Of a stretch of DNA of 64,000 nucleotides, positions 53,600-64,000 are shown one piece after another. The DNA is from Clarkia xantiana subsp. parviflora. Taxonomy: Eukaryota > Streptophyta > Magnoliopsida > Myrtales > Onagraceae. The stretch is taken from contig JAPTYO010000002.1 of assembly GCA_036873135.1 (NCBI GenBank), positions 62,001 to 126,000 on the forward strand, written 5' to 3'. The notes below the pieces were generated by a model. The model had not been told where the DNA came from and ran no database searches. It worked only from the letters and a program-made list of their open reading frames with translations. How positions within the stretch are numbered: the stretch's first letter is position 1; the number at the start of each line of letters is the position of its first letter. Both the position numbers and the translations under genes were made by a program.

Positions 53600-55196
53600 A
53601 GGCCTATCTTGGGGAACTTCAATACTTTCCTGGTATTGAAGTGGCCAGATATGACAAATGTATTATATTATCTCAGCGAAAGTATTCTCTTGAGTTGGTT
53701 TCCGAGGTTGGCTTGGCTGGGTGTAGACCTGCTAAAACTCATATGGAAACTAACCTTAAATTGACCAGTAAAGCTTTTGATGACAGTTTGGATGGTGGCT
53801 CGACTGATCCTGTCTTACATGATGTTTCCTCCTATAGGAGGCTGATAGGCAAGCTCCTTTACCTAACGATCACTAGGCCTGACATTGCTTTTTCCTTGCA
53901 GCACTTAAGTCAGTTTTTAAAATGTCCTAAAAGATCACACTTTAATGCTGCTATGCGTGTGGTCAGGTATGTTAAGGGTGAAGTTGGTAAATGCATTCTC
54001 TTATCTGGTTCTAGTAAGATAGAGTTGGTGGGGTTCACAGATTCTGATTGGGCTTCTTGCCCAGAAACAAGGAGGTCTCTCACTGGTTATTTGATTTAGT
54101 TGGGAGACTCCCCTATCAGTTGGAAGGTAAAGAAACATGATACAGTTTCAAAATCTTCGGCAGAAGCTGAGTATCGTAGTATTGGGCATGCTATATCCGA
54201 GATTGTTTGGTTGAGAGGCCTGCTCATTAAGCTTGGTTTTTCCCAAGACAGCCCCACTAGTATTTTCTGTGATAATAATGCTGCTGTGAAAATTGCTTCC
54301 AACCCTATTTTTCACGAGAGGACTAAACATATAGAAATTGACTGTCACTTCTCACGTTTACGTTTCTTGGATGGTACTGTGAAGTTTTATCGTGTAGATA
54401 CTGAAAAGCAGGTGACTGATATATTCACGAAGGCCTTACCAGCAAAGAAGCATTTTTATTTGCTAGATAAGGTTGAAATGAAGAACATTTATCTGGCTGC
54501 TGGAGATGAGGGGGAGCTGATAAATGAAGATGGAAGCAAGGTTGCAGGTAGGGATGGCAACGGGGCGGGTCGGTGCGGGTTTTCGCAGACCCGGACCCGC
54601 CCCGTTGGTAGTGTACCTCCCGGGTCGGGTCGGGTCAAAAATCCCGCGGGTCGACCCGCGGGGCCCCGACCCGACGTGAACATTTTTTTTTTTTTTTTTC
54701 ACTTCTCAATATTAAATATAATTTTTTTTGCCAAAATATTACATTATATGTAAATTCAAACCATAAATCTAACATCAATCAAATACAAACACATCAAATT
54801 CATCACCAAATACAAATTCAAATCCGAATACCAAATCAAAATTAACAAATCCTAATAATCTAAATATACATCTATTTATAATTTGGTCCATGTTATTTAT
54901 ATAGGTACTATATTAATCATATTGTTTAGTAAATGATACATTATATTAACATTAAAAAAAAAAAAGTAAAAAATATATACATAGACATTTCGGGGCGGGT
55001 CAACGGGGCCCCGTGTCCCTAGACCCGGACCCGACCCGACTCGGGTCCGACCCGCCCCGAACCCGACCCGTGACCCGCGGGTCGGCGGGTCCTCGGGTCA
55101 AAACCGGGTCGGGGCCCCGCGGGTCAGCGGGGCCCCGAGACCCGTTGCCATCCCTAGTTGCAGGTGTTTCTTTGAAGTGTCCAGCTTGAGGGGGAG
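53600..55196 (+). pseudogene. Ty1/copia retrotransposon remnant: end of RT and RNase H
   Basis: From about 53608 the plus strand reads the C-terminal part of a copia reverse transcriptase and its RNase H: ELQYFPGIEVARYD, LSQRKYSLELVSEVG, YRRLIGKLLYLTITRPDIAF, LVGFTDSDWASCPETRRSLT, then DSPISWKVKKHDTVSKSSAE and AEYRSI, FCDNNAAVKIASNP, HIEIDCHFSR and VTDIFTKAL. An in-frame TAG at 54097-54099 interrupts it before LGDSPISW, and the 5' two thirds (gag, protease, integrase, start of RT) are absent, so it is dead. A hAT element at 54549-55156 splits its 3' end. The polypurine tract GAGGGGGAG lies at 55188-55196. Confidence 0.88.
54549..55156. mobile_element. non-autonomous hAT-type element (608 bp) nested in the copia remnant
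   Basis: Ends TAGGGATGGCAAC and GTTGCCATCCCTA are perfect 13-bp inverted repeats, flanked by a perfect 8-bp target duplication GTTGCAGG (54541-54548 and 55157-55164). The subterminal regions are packed with CGGGTCGGG/CCCGACCC words, and the AT-rich core has no transposase. Removing it rejoins the copia 3' end smoothly, showing that it inserted after the retrotransposon. Confidence 0.92.
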
Positions 55197-55510
55197 TCTT
55201 GGATGTCAAGCTGGACTGTGCTACACGGACTGAACTCGTTTTCTTTTTTCTGTTTGTTTGTTAGTTGGGCCGTCTTGTTTGGGCCATCTTGTTTTCTATT
55301 GGATTGGTTTAAGTTCCTTCTTTTGTTGTATGGACAGCAGGCTTAATCTGGACCGGTTTGAGTCCGGATTGCTTTAGTGGTTTATTAAGGTGAGAGACTA
55401 CCGGTTGAAGGAACTAGTCTCGATGAACCGCAAGTCTCCTTGTCACGTTCTCTCTTCTCTCTGAAACCTCTCAATCTTCTTCCACCAAACTAGGGTTTGA
55501 GAAATCATCA
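55197..55510 (+). repeat. copia LTR (about 314 bp)
   Basis: Begins right after the polypurine tract (TCTTGGATGTCAAGC, where TG is expected, probably a mutated first base pair) and ends with ATCATCA just before a primer-binding site. It belongs to the copia remnant upstream. A second LTR copy was not found in the window. Confidence 0.75.
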
Positions 55511-55522
55511 TGGTATCAAAGC
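55511..55522 (+). other. retrotransposon primer-binding site (initiator-tRNA-Met type)
   Basis: TGGTATCAAAGC follows the LTR directly. The copia consensus is TGGTATCAGAGC, complementary to the 3' end of the initiator methionine tRNA; one base differs. It is followed by GC-rich leader-like sequence to about 55720. Confidence 0.8.
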
Positions 55523-58134
55523 GGGATCGGCTTCTTCCCTGATGATCGATCCTCACCTCGCTTGCTCCGCTACGCGTTGTTTCGTTTTGTTCTTCACCTG
55601 CGTGGATCGTTGTTTCCGTGGCAACGATTCGCACCTCGCCTGACGCTTCTCGGTCGATTCCCCTTCCTTGAATCGATTCCTCTCTTTCGATTCAAGGATC
55701 GTGAGTTGATTGTTTGACCACTATCAGTCGGCTCTCAAGGATTCTCACCTTTTGTTCTCTTTGGTGGATTTTGGCATATTTACCTCTCTATCACCTTCTG
55801 TCTTACATATAAGAATAATCAATGGATTTGGAAGATCTATGATATATCAATTAAATTTAAGGACCAATGCTTATGTACAACGAGTGACCTAATTAATATA
55901 TATAGTTATATATACGTATGATCCAGTACCACTATATAATAATATGCATGTGTTAATCACATTATGACCTAGCTAGTACTACTTATATAATATATATATA
56001 TATGCATGTGTTAATCGTTTCATTACACAATCAAATCGAAATATAATAACTTATAGAAATATATCTTATAGTTATAAGCATGCATGCATGCATTGCATGC
56101 TCCTTCCTGCAGTTTCTGTGAAGGTGAATTAACAAAAGCAAAAGTCAGGAGATACGCTTCTTGCTAGCTAGCTACTTTAAATCTTTAATTTCTCCCATCT
56201 ATCTATCTATATTATATTTTATATAATATAATATGGCTAATGTGGTGTTCACAAGTAAGTTTTTAAGCCATTTTCTACTTTCTAATGTCAAGTTAGCTAT
56301 TTTTAATTGATCTATCTATGTCAAACATACAAATAGTGAATCATATGCCATACCTCACATGGATTAGTTCTAATTGCTTCATTTAAAGATCTTTATTCAC
56401 CCTCAAAAAACGTTACCAATTTTTTTGTATATCACATCTTTTTATTTCACTTGCATAAATTTCATGATAATAATTTTATATTTTTTAAGACTTTTGTGTA
56501 TTAATTTTTATTGAATACTAAAATACATGTTATGAAGGGTTAGAATGTCAAATCTTTATTAATTTACATTAACATTGTTATGGACATACGGTTGTATATC
56601 CTATTCCATCCTAGGCCTAATATATATATAATAAATTTATTAGGTTAGTTGGTAAAGACAGTTACACAGTTCGGAACCTGCTGCCATCATATAGAAAGTA
56701 GCAGGCAACTCTCTAGAAATTCCTTAAAAGTTAAGAAGAGTCCTCCTAATTAATTATTTATTAAGAAGAAAAGAGAAGGCGTAGTGTGAAATCATTGTTT
56801 CTCTCAATCAAAACACATTTATATGGTATCCTCCTCATCTTTCTAATGCTATTTATTCCTATTAATTAATTTAATGAGTGTTCAAAGAATCCAATACGAT
56901 TGGATTTGGAGAGTTAATCAGATATTCTTTCCGCATAAGAACATTTAACTGATCTGGGTCAATACAAACTTGGCGCACAAGTAGTTACTGTGCTGAAATA
57001 TATAATAATATACTTACTAATTTATCTCAAAAAATTAAATTGCTAAGTCTAAGTTAAATTTGATTTTGGCCCAAAATAAAAGTTAAATTTGATAGCTCTG
57101 TTTGATTATGAAGACACATACACGATGCCACTAAAATTTAAGTAGTAAAATTTCAAATTTCTCCTAGCAGCAAATTGCATGTTCCTTTTCTTTTTCTCAT
57201 CATATTTATTTATTTCCTCCTGTTTCTTCCCAGATTAATTAATTAAAAGAATAAAAAAAAAAAACTATATACTTACCATGGATTATTATTATATTAATAA
57301 GGCAAATTAAAGAAGCTTGCTTTAATCACCTTTTCCACTTTACTCTTTATTCTCGTCCCTTGAATTCAGTGTTGATAGCAACGAAGTAATCAAGGACGTG
57401 CTTCTCGTTTTTTTTCTTCTTCTTCTCGTTTTTAAAGCTTGCAGATCTTTAATAGTACTATTAGAACAGTCATATTCAAATAGTCATTCAGAGGTGAAAT
57501 CTTCTCTAATTTAAAAAGTTTTCATTCATATATTCGAACCAACTGCCTGCTGCTCTTAATTCATATCTTTCGAGATATGTAAACTAAGGTTGGGCATGGA
57601 AGCGGCACGACCCGGACCAAAACTGGTTTAAATAGTTTCAATATGAAAATAATCAATTTATTTATGTTACTAGTTTATTGCTGAAAAAAGAAACTTTAGT
57701 CTATTTGAAACCGTTTTAGACTGGATCGAAATTATTTTGCCAAAACAATTTCTCTCCGAGCCAGAATCGGCGGACCAAGATTTACACTAATAAAAAAAAT
57801 CAGTCCAACCAATTCTTTCAAAGTAGAACGGTCTCAATAAACATAATAACGGTATTTTGTTATTAGTTTATTCTTTGTAAATCTGGTCTGTTTAGAACTG
57901 ATTCTAGTCTAGCCCGACTGGACTGATTTTTCCCAAATCCTAATGTAAATGAAACTTAGAGATATAGAGTCGAGTGTTTCTTAATATATAATCCCAGATA
58001 AAAATGTTACATTTTCTTAATAACACTTTTTCTTCATTTTGAAGGGAACTCCGTCTCCACACCAGGGAAACACACGACACTAACTCGAACATGCCAATAG
58101 AAAACACCGTTATTATATATATTATATAATAATA
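55523..58134. other. copia leader remnant, then gene-free AT-rich DNA
   Basis: The first 200 bp look like a retrotransposon leader. The rest is AT-rich with a GCATGCATGCATGCATTGCATGC cluster of RY-type motifs near 56078-56100 and TA runs near 55986. Around 57590-57960 the GGACC/GGTT-rich text looks like a decayed transposon. No coding gene was seen. Confidence 0.45.
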
Positions 58135-58668
58135 TCACATACTCCTAGCAAGCATGTCCTTAAACCTACGGTCGGATTCTTGTTTCTCCAGAATGAACTT
58201 CTCACGGCATTGGGCGATGAACACGTCAGCAAGCTCGTCAATCTCATTTCTCTGACCACCGCCGCCAGCAGCCTCCTCCCCATCGCCGGAAACCCTCTTC
58301 TCTTCCAGCCACCGGAGGTAGCCACTCAGCTCCGACGAGTCATGATTATACATTTCAGGCCCGCACTGCCACGTGGAATCATAGTATACGTGGGTGGAGG
58401 TGGGGAAGTCGGTGGGAGGGACAGACCAGGAGCGGGAGGAGCACCAGTTGTAGTGCATACGGAAGGAGCCGCAGTGAATCTTGTTCTTCTTGTTCCTCGT
58501 CAAGTAGATGAAGAAATGGAGGGGACGACGAAGCCGGTGATCTCTCCAGAAAAACGACCTCGTTTTGAACATCTTGACGAGGAAGGACCGGAATGAAGTG
58601 AGGACATCGACTAGGCGACGCAGCGGCGACGATGCTATGCCGGTGTGGATTAGGGTTTTTTGTGGCAT
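58135..58668 (-). CDS. DUF761 (cotton-fibre-expressed type) protein, 177 aa
   Basis: Intronless. The C-terminal motif EIDELADVFIAQCREKFILE, followed by KQESDRRFKDMLARSM, is the DUF761 (PF05553) signature found in many short plant proteins. The N-terminal half is basic with an aromatic stretch (PLHFFIYLTRNKK). A Gly-rich and acidic linker (GDGEEAAGGGGQ) precedes the motif. No signal peptide is evident. The molecular function of the family is not well defined. The start MPQKTLIH is the first Met after a stop in frame. Confidence 0.82.
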   Translation of the reverse strand: MPQKTLIHTGIASSPLRRLVDVLTSFRSFLVKMFKTRSFFWRDHRLRRPLHFFIYLTRNKKNKIHCGSFRMHYNWCSSRSWSVPPTDFPTSTHVYYDSTWQCGPEMYNHDSSELSGYLRWLEEKRVSGDGEEAAGGGGQRNEIDELADVFIAQCREKFILEKQESDRRFKDMLARSM

Positions 58669-61500
58669 CTTTTTTGAAGAGAAGGTATTAGAATGGAAAT
58701 GAAAGCTTGGTTTCAGGTGTTGGTTATATATATGGTGCTTGAATGTGAATTGGGTTGGAAAATTAATATGAAGTGAATCTCTTTTATAAAAGCTTAGTTT
58801 GGGTTCCTAAATTGCCCTTTGTATCTTCACGTAATCACGAGAAGGTCCGTGTATTAGTTCGTGGGTACGACTGCGAAGTTTCCTCTTTCGGTATTCAAGG
58901 TGGAACGTGATCAGTAGCGAAGCCACCGGGAGATATATTTTGGTATTTCACATTACGAGGTTAAATTTGTTATTAAAAAAAAAAGTTACATTTTATATTG
59001 ATGATGTATAAATTATTATTGGAGAATCTATACCTATATTAAAAGAATTATTAGGTAAAAAAAAAAAAAAACAGCCCGTCCGTAATGGATGCCTAAAATA
59101 CGGTCAGGGTTTGGTACAATACAATTGAATTGATGATACGAACCCTTTAAATAACTTTATGAGACACGGTAAAGAACCTCATCATATCAATTGAAGATTT
59201 TAGTACATCAGCTTTTATATATTCTTAGGAAGAATCAGTATTGTCACTGTCCAAAGGTTTCATCTAACTTTGCCCTTTATATTTTCTCTTATTGATTATT
59301 TCAACTTTAATTTTCTAATTCAAAATTGTGAAAACTATTTTTTTTTATCACAAAAATAGTATAGTTTTTTTAGTTTCCCGTGGAAGATCCTAGGGAACTC
59401 ATCAAGAGGACAACACTCGTAACATGTTTGTTCCACACCTAAACTAATCATTACTCATATCGGGGTCAGTCCGTAAATGGTAAGGTGTTAATCATAAATA
59501 TTTTTTAATTCTCATGGTTATCAAAGGTGTTGATCATAAATATTTTTTAATTCTCATGGTTATCAACGATGTTGAACCCATGACCTCTAATTAAGGAATT
59601 TGAACTACTACGCCTATATTACATAGTTTTTTTAGTGTAGTTTGGCTTACTCTTCTTATATATATATATATTGAAAAAAAATGCATCTTTCTTAAGATAA
59701 AGTTACAAATACATGCTTGAATTGAAATTTGAATGGGTCAAGGAAGTTAAAAAAAAATGTTGAAAAACATATGTAACTGTTCCACGCCTCGCTTTTTCTC
59801 CCTTTTCTATTAAAAATAAATATATAGAAATTATACATTTTGATCAAATATTTATAATTTTTAATATTATATTAGAAAACAAATCCAGGTATAACTTCAG
59901 CGGAATCTTCTAAGTGTCATAATAGCATTTTAACGGAAAATTTTGGATATAATTAATTGAATGTCTTATATATCTAAGTATACAAATCACCGCGAAAGGC
60001 TATATATATATATATATATATATACACTAAAAATGAACATCCAATTTTGCTGTTTCCCTAAGTAATTATTTTTAAACAAGTACTGTTTTTCAGTTTTTTG
60101 TTTATACATATATTTGGGATTATAATCCAATTACGTGTATCTCCTTGCAAATGGTTGATAATGATATATATTGTGTACAGGTACAAAATGAGTTAGCTGT
60201 CCATGAGTAGAGATACAGGTCATAAAGGCAATCATAAGTCACACATTTTGTGTGGTAACTTTGAGAGATTTGTGTGAAATGGTGATATCACATTGATTGT
60301 GTATACAAACTCATTAAGTTCATCAACCTTTGAACTAATTTTAGATCTTATGGCAAAACAAAACTAATTTTAGATTAATTTAGAATTTTGTTTATATAGC
60401 AGAAACAATTGATAAATTGTTATTAGGTTTGACAAAGGAAGCAGGACATTTGTTACTATAAGATATCTCAATACACCATTATGTTCTGATATGTTAACAT
60501 TCTTAATACACTTTCAAATTTAATAATATAAAAATTTTAAAACACTAATTTAGAAAGAATGAAATATTTAAAAAATGTACATGTGGTAATTTAAAATTAC
60601 TTCAAAGTTTAAAATGATTTCCTAAATTCAATTTTCTTACATATTTAAAATGTATTTAAAAAAAAAAAAACGTTCTTAAGAGTCCAAACCATGGGTTCTC
60701 TTTTTTTTTTGTTTATTTGTATTCTAAGTATGCATATTTTTTTTTTAATTTATAAAATTATGTTTTGTTTTAATATATTTTTTGGGTAGTATATATATAT
60801 ATATATATATTTTGCAACTTACATTTTACATTATTGAAATATTTTCTTTTATTTCATAAATTACTTTTTAAATACTATGTTCCTTATTTTCATGTGTATT
60901 AATTATTTGTTGAAAATAGATTTTTCACTAGATACTAAAGTACTTATTTAGCTGCACAGTAGTATCAGTATAATTAGTCTTTATTAGTACATTTTAACGA
61001 TATAAATTATAAATAGATAATTTTTTAACACATAAGGTGTATAATTAAGACAACAATTCCATATTTATATAGTGGTTCTCTCAACAACGTAAAAAAGAAA
61101 TTGGCATTACAGATACAACAATTTCATATTGTCCATAATCCATTACTCCATTAGTATAGTTTGTTTATACTGCATACAAAAACTTCTCATTAATTTGATT
61201 CACGAAGCAAATCATTCATCCCAAACTATCCTCTCTCAGGAAAAAAAAAAAATATTCTTAAGTATTTCCAAATTAAATGAAAGTTGAAGAACAACATTAT
61301 GAATATGAATTATGAAATTCTCAAAATACATTTAAAGAATATTATAATTAGTTGTAACGTAAAATTAATACCTGTCATATAAAAAATATCCATGATCAAA
61401 TACTCCAAGAGAAGATCATTCTAAAATTGGCACTTAAAACACCCTGTAAAAACTGAAAAGAAAGGAAGTAATAGAAAATACACAAGGCTGATCAACATAA
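58669..61500. other. AT-rich intergenic region with tandem duplications
   Basis: Contains the DUF761 gene promoter, TA runs at 60001-60022 and 60789-60811, many poly-A/T tracts, and a repeat-bearing segment at 59460-59630. No coding gene was found. Confidence 0.5.
59485..59571. repeat. tandem duplication of about 43 bp, possibly in a SINE-like element
   Basis: GTGTTAATCATAAATATTTT and GTGTTGATCATAAATATTTT start two adjacent copies, each ending CTCATGGTTATCAA. Just right of it the minus strand reads GGTCATGGGTTCAAC (B-box-like), hinting at a pol-III-derived element. Duplication is clear, identity is not. Confidence 0.7.
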
Positions 61501-61797
61501 GTTTAAAGTCGAGTCGAGAGTCGAGCTTGATTCTTATTGTTATTCTTATTTAATAATAACTACTAATTATTACATAAGTCAATCGAGTTCGAGTTTAGTC
61601 GTGTTGATTCGAACTCGATTTTTTTAGTTATGAGAAACGTTAGTTTATTTTGATATATAACTGACTAACGAGTCGAGTCGAGCTCGATTACATCAAGCTT
61701 AGATTCGAGTCGAATTCGGACTCGACCGAATTCGAATTCGAGTTCGAGCTTGACAAATACTAATCGAGTCGAGCTCGACAAATACTTGACTCGTTTA
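61501..61797. repeat. degenerate GAGTCGAGCTCGA repeat block
   Basis: Dense repeats of TCGAGTCGAGCTCGA and GAATTCGAATTCGAGTTCGAG in both orientations fill this segment, broken by an AT-rich core at 61530-61660. Such sequences mark the subterminal regions of plant non-autonomous DNA transposons. Terminal repeats and a target duplication were not pinned down. Confidence 0.6.
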
Positions 61798-61798
61798 G

Positions 61799-61838
<40 letters not shown>

Positions 61839-61850
61839 TCCAGTCCTAGC
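61798..61850 (-). pseudogene. fragment of plastid 16S rRNA 3' end (NUPT)
   Basis: About 50 bp match the reverse complement of the 3' end of plastid 16S rRNA: CCGCACCTTCC, then TACGGCTACCTTGTTACGAC and TTCACTCCAGTC. One small change (CGATACGG) and one missing base occur. It abuts the GAGTCGAG repeat block. Its plastid rather than bacterial form is suggested by GCACCTTCC in place of GCAGGTTCC. Confidence 0.7.
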
Positions 61851-62147
61851 TTGTGTCAAGAATCTCAAGATCCAGTCAATAGAGTGCAAGTTGCCATATT
61901 ATAAACAATGCAGGGGCAAGTCCAGTATACATTTAAAATACCGGAGTAGTATTGGTAAATATGAAGAGTTTGGGGGTGAAATGCCATATCCTTTCTAATC
62001 ATAAGATTCGTCAGGACATGGGAGTGCGATGCCGATGCGAACTCCTCTCTCTCAGTCAGTCTCTTGCTGTGCTGTGGTGTCTTCTCCTCTTTCATCGTGT
62101 GTCCTTCTCTTTCCCAAGATCTACAATTTTGGTGCCGTGACCCGACT
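61851..62147. promoter_or_regulatory. promoter/leader of the TBCC-domain gene
   Basis: The short spacer before the start codon at 62148. It is CT-rich from 62040 (CTCTCTCTCAGTCAGTCTC), as in plant leaders. No separate gene is supported here. Confidence 0.4.
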
Positions 62148-64000
62148 ATGGACGATTCCGTTGACCTCACTGTGCCGGATGCTGATCCGAATCCAACCAA
62201 CCTTCTCCACCTAAGGCGAGAGCCATTTGAGTATGGACTCCTCCCAATCCCAAAGCTCATCCTAACCGACCCCATTCAAACCCTCGCACCTCTTAAGGAG
62301 AAGCTGCTTTCCCAGTCCCAGACTAATCGGATCGACTCAGCTCTGCTCGCAGACTCACTCCAAATCTCGATCGACCAGGCTAAGCTCATTCTCGACACCC
62401 TCGCCTCCGTCCTCCATTCCCAATCGGACCCGCTCGTCAGGGCCAGCGGCGATGAGGTTAAGTCGGTTAGTGCTGACCTGCGCGATCTGATCTTGTTTCT
62501 CTACATCCAGTCGTACAAGAAGTTGCTGCCAAGGCCACATAAGGATGCTGCTGCTGTTGCTGATGTATGGCCGTCCACGTCTGCGTTCGACGCCCATTTG
62601 TCTGCATTGTCACCTTTGCAGGTATTAAATTCAGCTTTTCCCATGTTACATTTTGCAATTGAATAAGATTAGGCATGTATTGGAGCTGAAATTTAGAGTA
62701 TTGTTCAGTCAGAGATGCCATTATCGTTCCGTTTCTTTATCTAGAGGCTGGAATATGGATTACAACGTTGTAAATGCAAAAACGGGGTATCTTGACAAAA
62801 AAATTGTGTGCTTACGTTAACGTATTAGTATTTATGCCGGCAGTGCAATAGATAACCACTGTCTCATATTTTGTAAGAACTATCGTGTCCAATATTTATG
62901 TTCGCAATATATGTATGGTTAAAGAAAGAAAAATTTGGTGGAGATGCTCCTTTTTTTGGCCAACTGGTGTAGATGCTCCTCGGTGTAGCCTTTTTGACGT
63001 TTTCTGGAAGCTTCATTTTGAAAAACTATATATGATTTTTTACTATTGCCACTTAAGAGCTATGAATCCATATATTCATCCCAGAAAGGATGGTTTGGTT
63101 TGATTGTCATTTGCAATCAGTTAGAGGGTGTTTCATCATTTTATGAGTAACACTTGAAGATTTATTGTTGATATAGAGATTGTTGGATAATATATCTTTT
63201 TTTTATTGTTGGCCAACATTTAATAGTAGATCTAAAGTTGGAGTTTAAAGTGCTTTAATCGTACATTGTATTTCTTGATACATTCTTCTGACTATCTATG
63301 GTTAAATATTTGCTTAGCTGGAAATAGAACCTTATTTGTGGAAAATGACTTCATGACTTTGCAGCTTGTACGGAGCAACAGCAGGCGCTTTATGCCATCA
63401 CAAGCCGATGAAGAGACTCACCAGTTATCATATTTGCAGAAGCATATGGGTAACATTGTCACCCTTTTGGCAGATCCTGTCGAGGGGGAAGGTGATGAAT
63501 CTCTGGTTAGTGCTATCACATCTTGGCATCTTGCCACTGTGTCTTCATTGTGTTATTTCTTAGCAAGAAACAAAGGATTCAGCAAAAGCTTGTTTACTTT
63601 CTAGAAGAATCAAATGATCAAATATGAAAATTCTCTTTAGGATCTCCGGGGAATGTTATAGTAGTAAGTGGACAGGTTGTATTTACTATAGTTAGGCAAG
63701 CATTGTCCACATTAATACAGGCATCACTAACTGTAATTCAGTTATATGTGTTAGGTCTTGACCATGGAAAGTTTTGAGCACCTTGGTCTCTTGATTCAAT
63801 TTGGTGATAAAGAACCAGATGGGATACCATTAAGCCAAATGGCTCCTTTCTTTGCAAATTCAGATCCAGATATGCCTGCAGTTCCTGTCCCTGTTGTGCA
63901 AGTTCATGACTGGCTTTTAGAGAACATAACCGCTGCTTTGGAGAACACTGCTGGAAGACTATCTACTAAAGAGAATGGGCCTTCAAATATTTCTGACCAT
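62148..64000 (+). CDS. TBCC domain-containing protein 1-like, N-terminal part (runs off the window)
   Basis: Exons are 62148-62621, 63365-63505 and 63755 to the window edge, all in phase 0, giving the first ~287 residues. Segments such as EYGLLPIPKLILTDPIQTL, DLRDLILFLYIQSYKKLLP, KDAAAVADVWPSTSAFDAHL, LVRSNSRRFMPSQADEE, QLSYLQKHMGNIVTLLADP and SFEHLGLLIQFGDKEPDGIP match the N-terminal region of plant TBCCD1-like proteins as I remember them. The tubulin-binding-cofactor-C domain itself would lie beyond 64000 and is not visible, so this is a call on the N-terminus only. In other eukaryotes TBCCD1 acts at centrosomes and in organelle positioning. The start MDDSVDLTVPDADP is the first Met of the frame and follows the CT-rich leader. 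Confidence 0.75.

Noticed and set aside
54463..55209. Pro/Arg/Gly-rich ORFs (for example RGPADPRG repeats)
   Set aside because: Low-complexity frames of the GC-rich hAT subterminal repeats.
57480..57560. TATTCGAACCAACTGCC as a possible tRNA T-loop
   Set aside because: No matching acceptor, D or anticodon stems nearby; no tRNA gene supported.
62355..62721. Minus-strand ORFs over the TBCC-domain gene
   Set aside because: Shadow frames of exon 1; no splice or family support.

Overview
This window is nuclear DNA of a eudicot plant. The genes are intron-rich with GT..AG boundaries, the intergenic DNA is very AT-rich, the proteins are plant-specific families or plant isoforms, and the spaces between genes hold plant-type transposons and fragments of plastid 16S rRNA. 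The species cannot be read from the sequence. I rebuilt every exon chain below by hand from the sequence; in each complete model the reading phases close exactly.

Layout. 1.1-4.7 kb (-): sucrose-phosphate phosphatase. 5.7-8.0 kb (-): calcium-dependent protein kinase of the CPK1/CPK2 type. 8.5-12.4 kb: gene-free, with a short hAT-type element, a plastid 16S fragment directly beside it, a decayed LINE and an unexplained GC-richer block. 12.4-14.2 kb (-): GTD-binding (zein-binding) domain protein. 15.5-20.7 kb (+): PP2A catalytic subunit. 21.2-24.0 kb (-): LPP-delta/sphingosine-1-phosphate-phosphatase-type PAP2 enzyme. 26.5-27.6 kb (-): D14/KAI2-family hydrolase. 29.2-29.8 kb (-): TMCO1-type ER channel homologue. 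30.5-32.5 kb (-): PTI1-like kinase. 33.5-36.3 kb (+): gamma-tubulin complex component 3. 37.2-39.3 kb (-): 3-methyladenine DNA glycosylase. 40.8-42.9 kb (+): actin.

43.4-44.9 kb (-) holds a broken copy of the DNA polymerase delta small subunit gene. 45.9-48.6 kb (+) holds a small multi-exon gene that I do not recognise. 48.9-50.6 kb (-) is an EMSY-LIKE gene. 52-56 kb is a transposon cluster: an alternating-period minisatellite, a terminal-inverted-repeat element with a 24-bp palindrome, and a Ty1/copia remnant that carries a nested hAT element and runs from an LTR straight into a primer-binding site. 58.1-58.7 kb (-) is a DUF761 protein. From 62.1 kb to the window edge (+) is the 5' part of a TBCC-domain (TBCCD1-like) gene.

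The genes do not form a pathway or cluster; they are mostly housekeeping and signalling genes in ordinary plant gene order. Several touch the cytoskeleton (actin, GCP3, TBCCD1-like, possibly the GTD-binding protein), but I see no sign of coordinated regulation. I found no convincing new multi-gene system. The most useful leads are the unidentified 139-residue gene, the POLD2 pseudogene, the two separate plastid 16S insertions and the nested or recombinant transposon structures.
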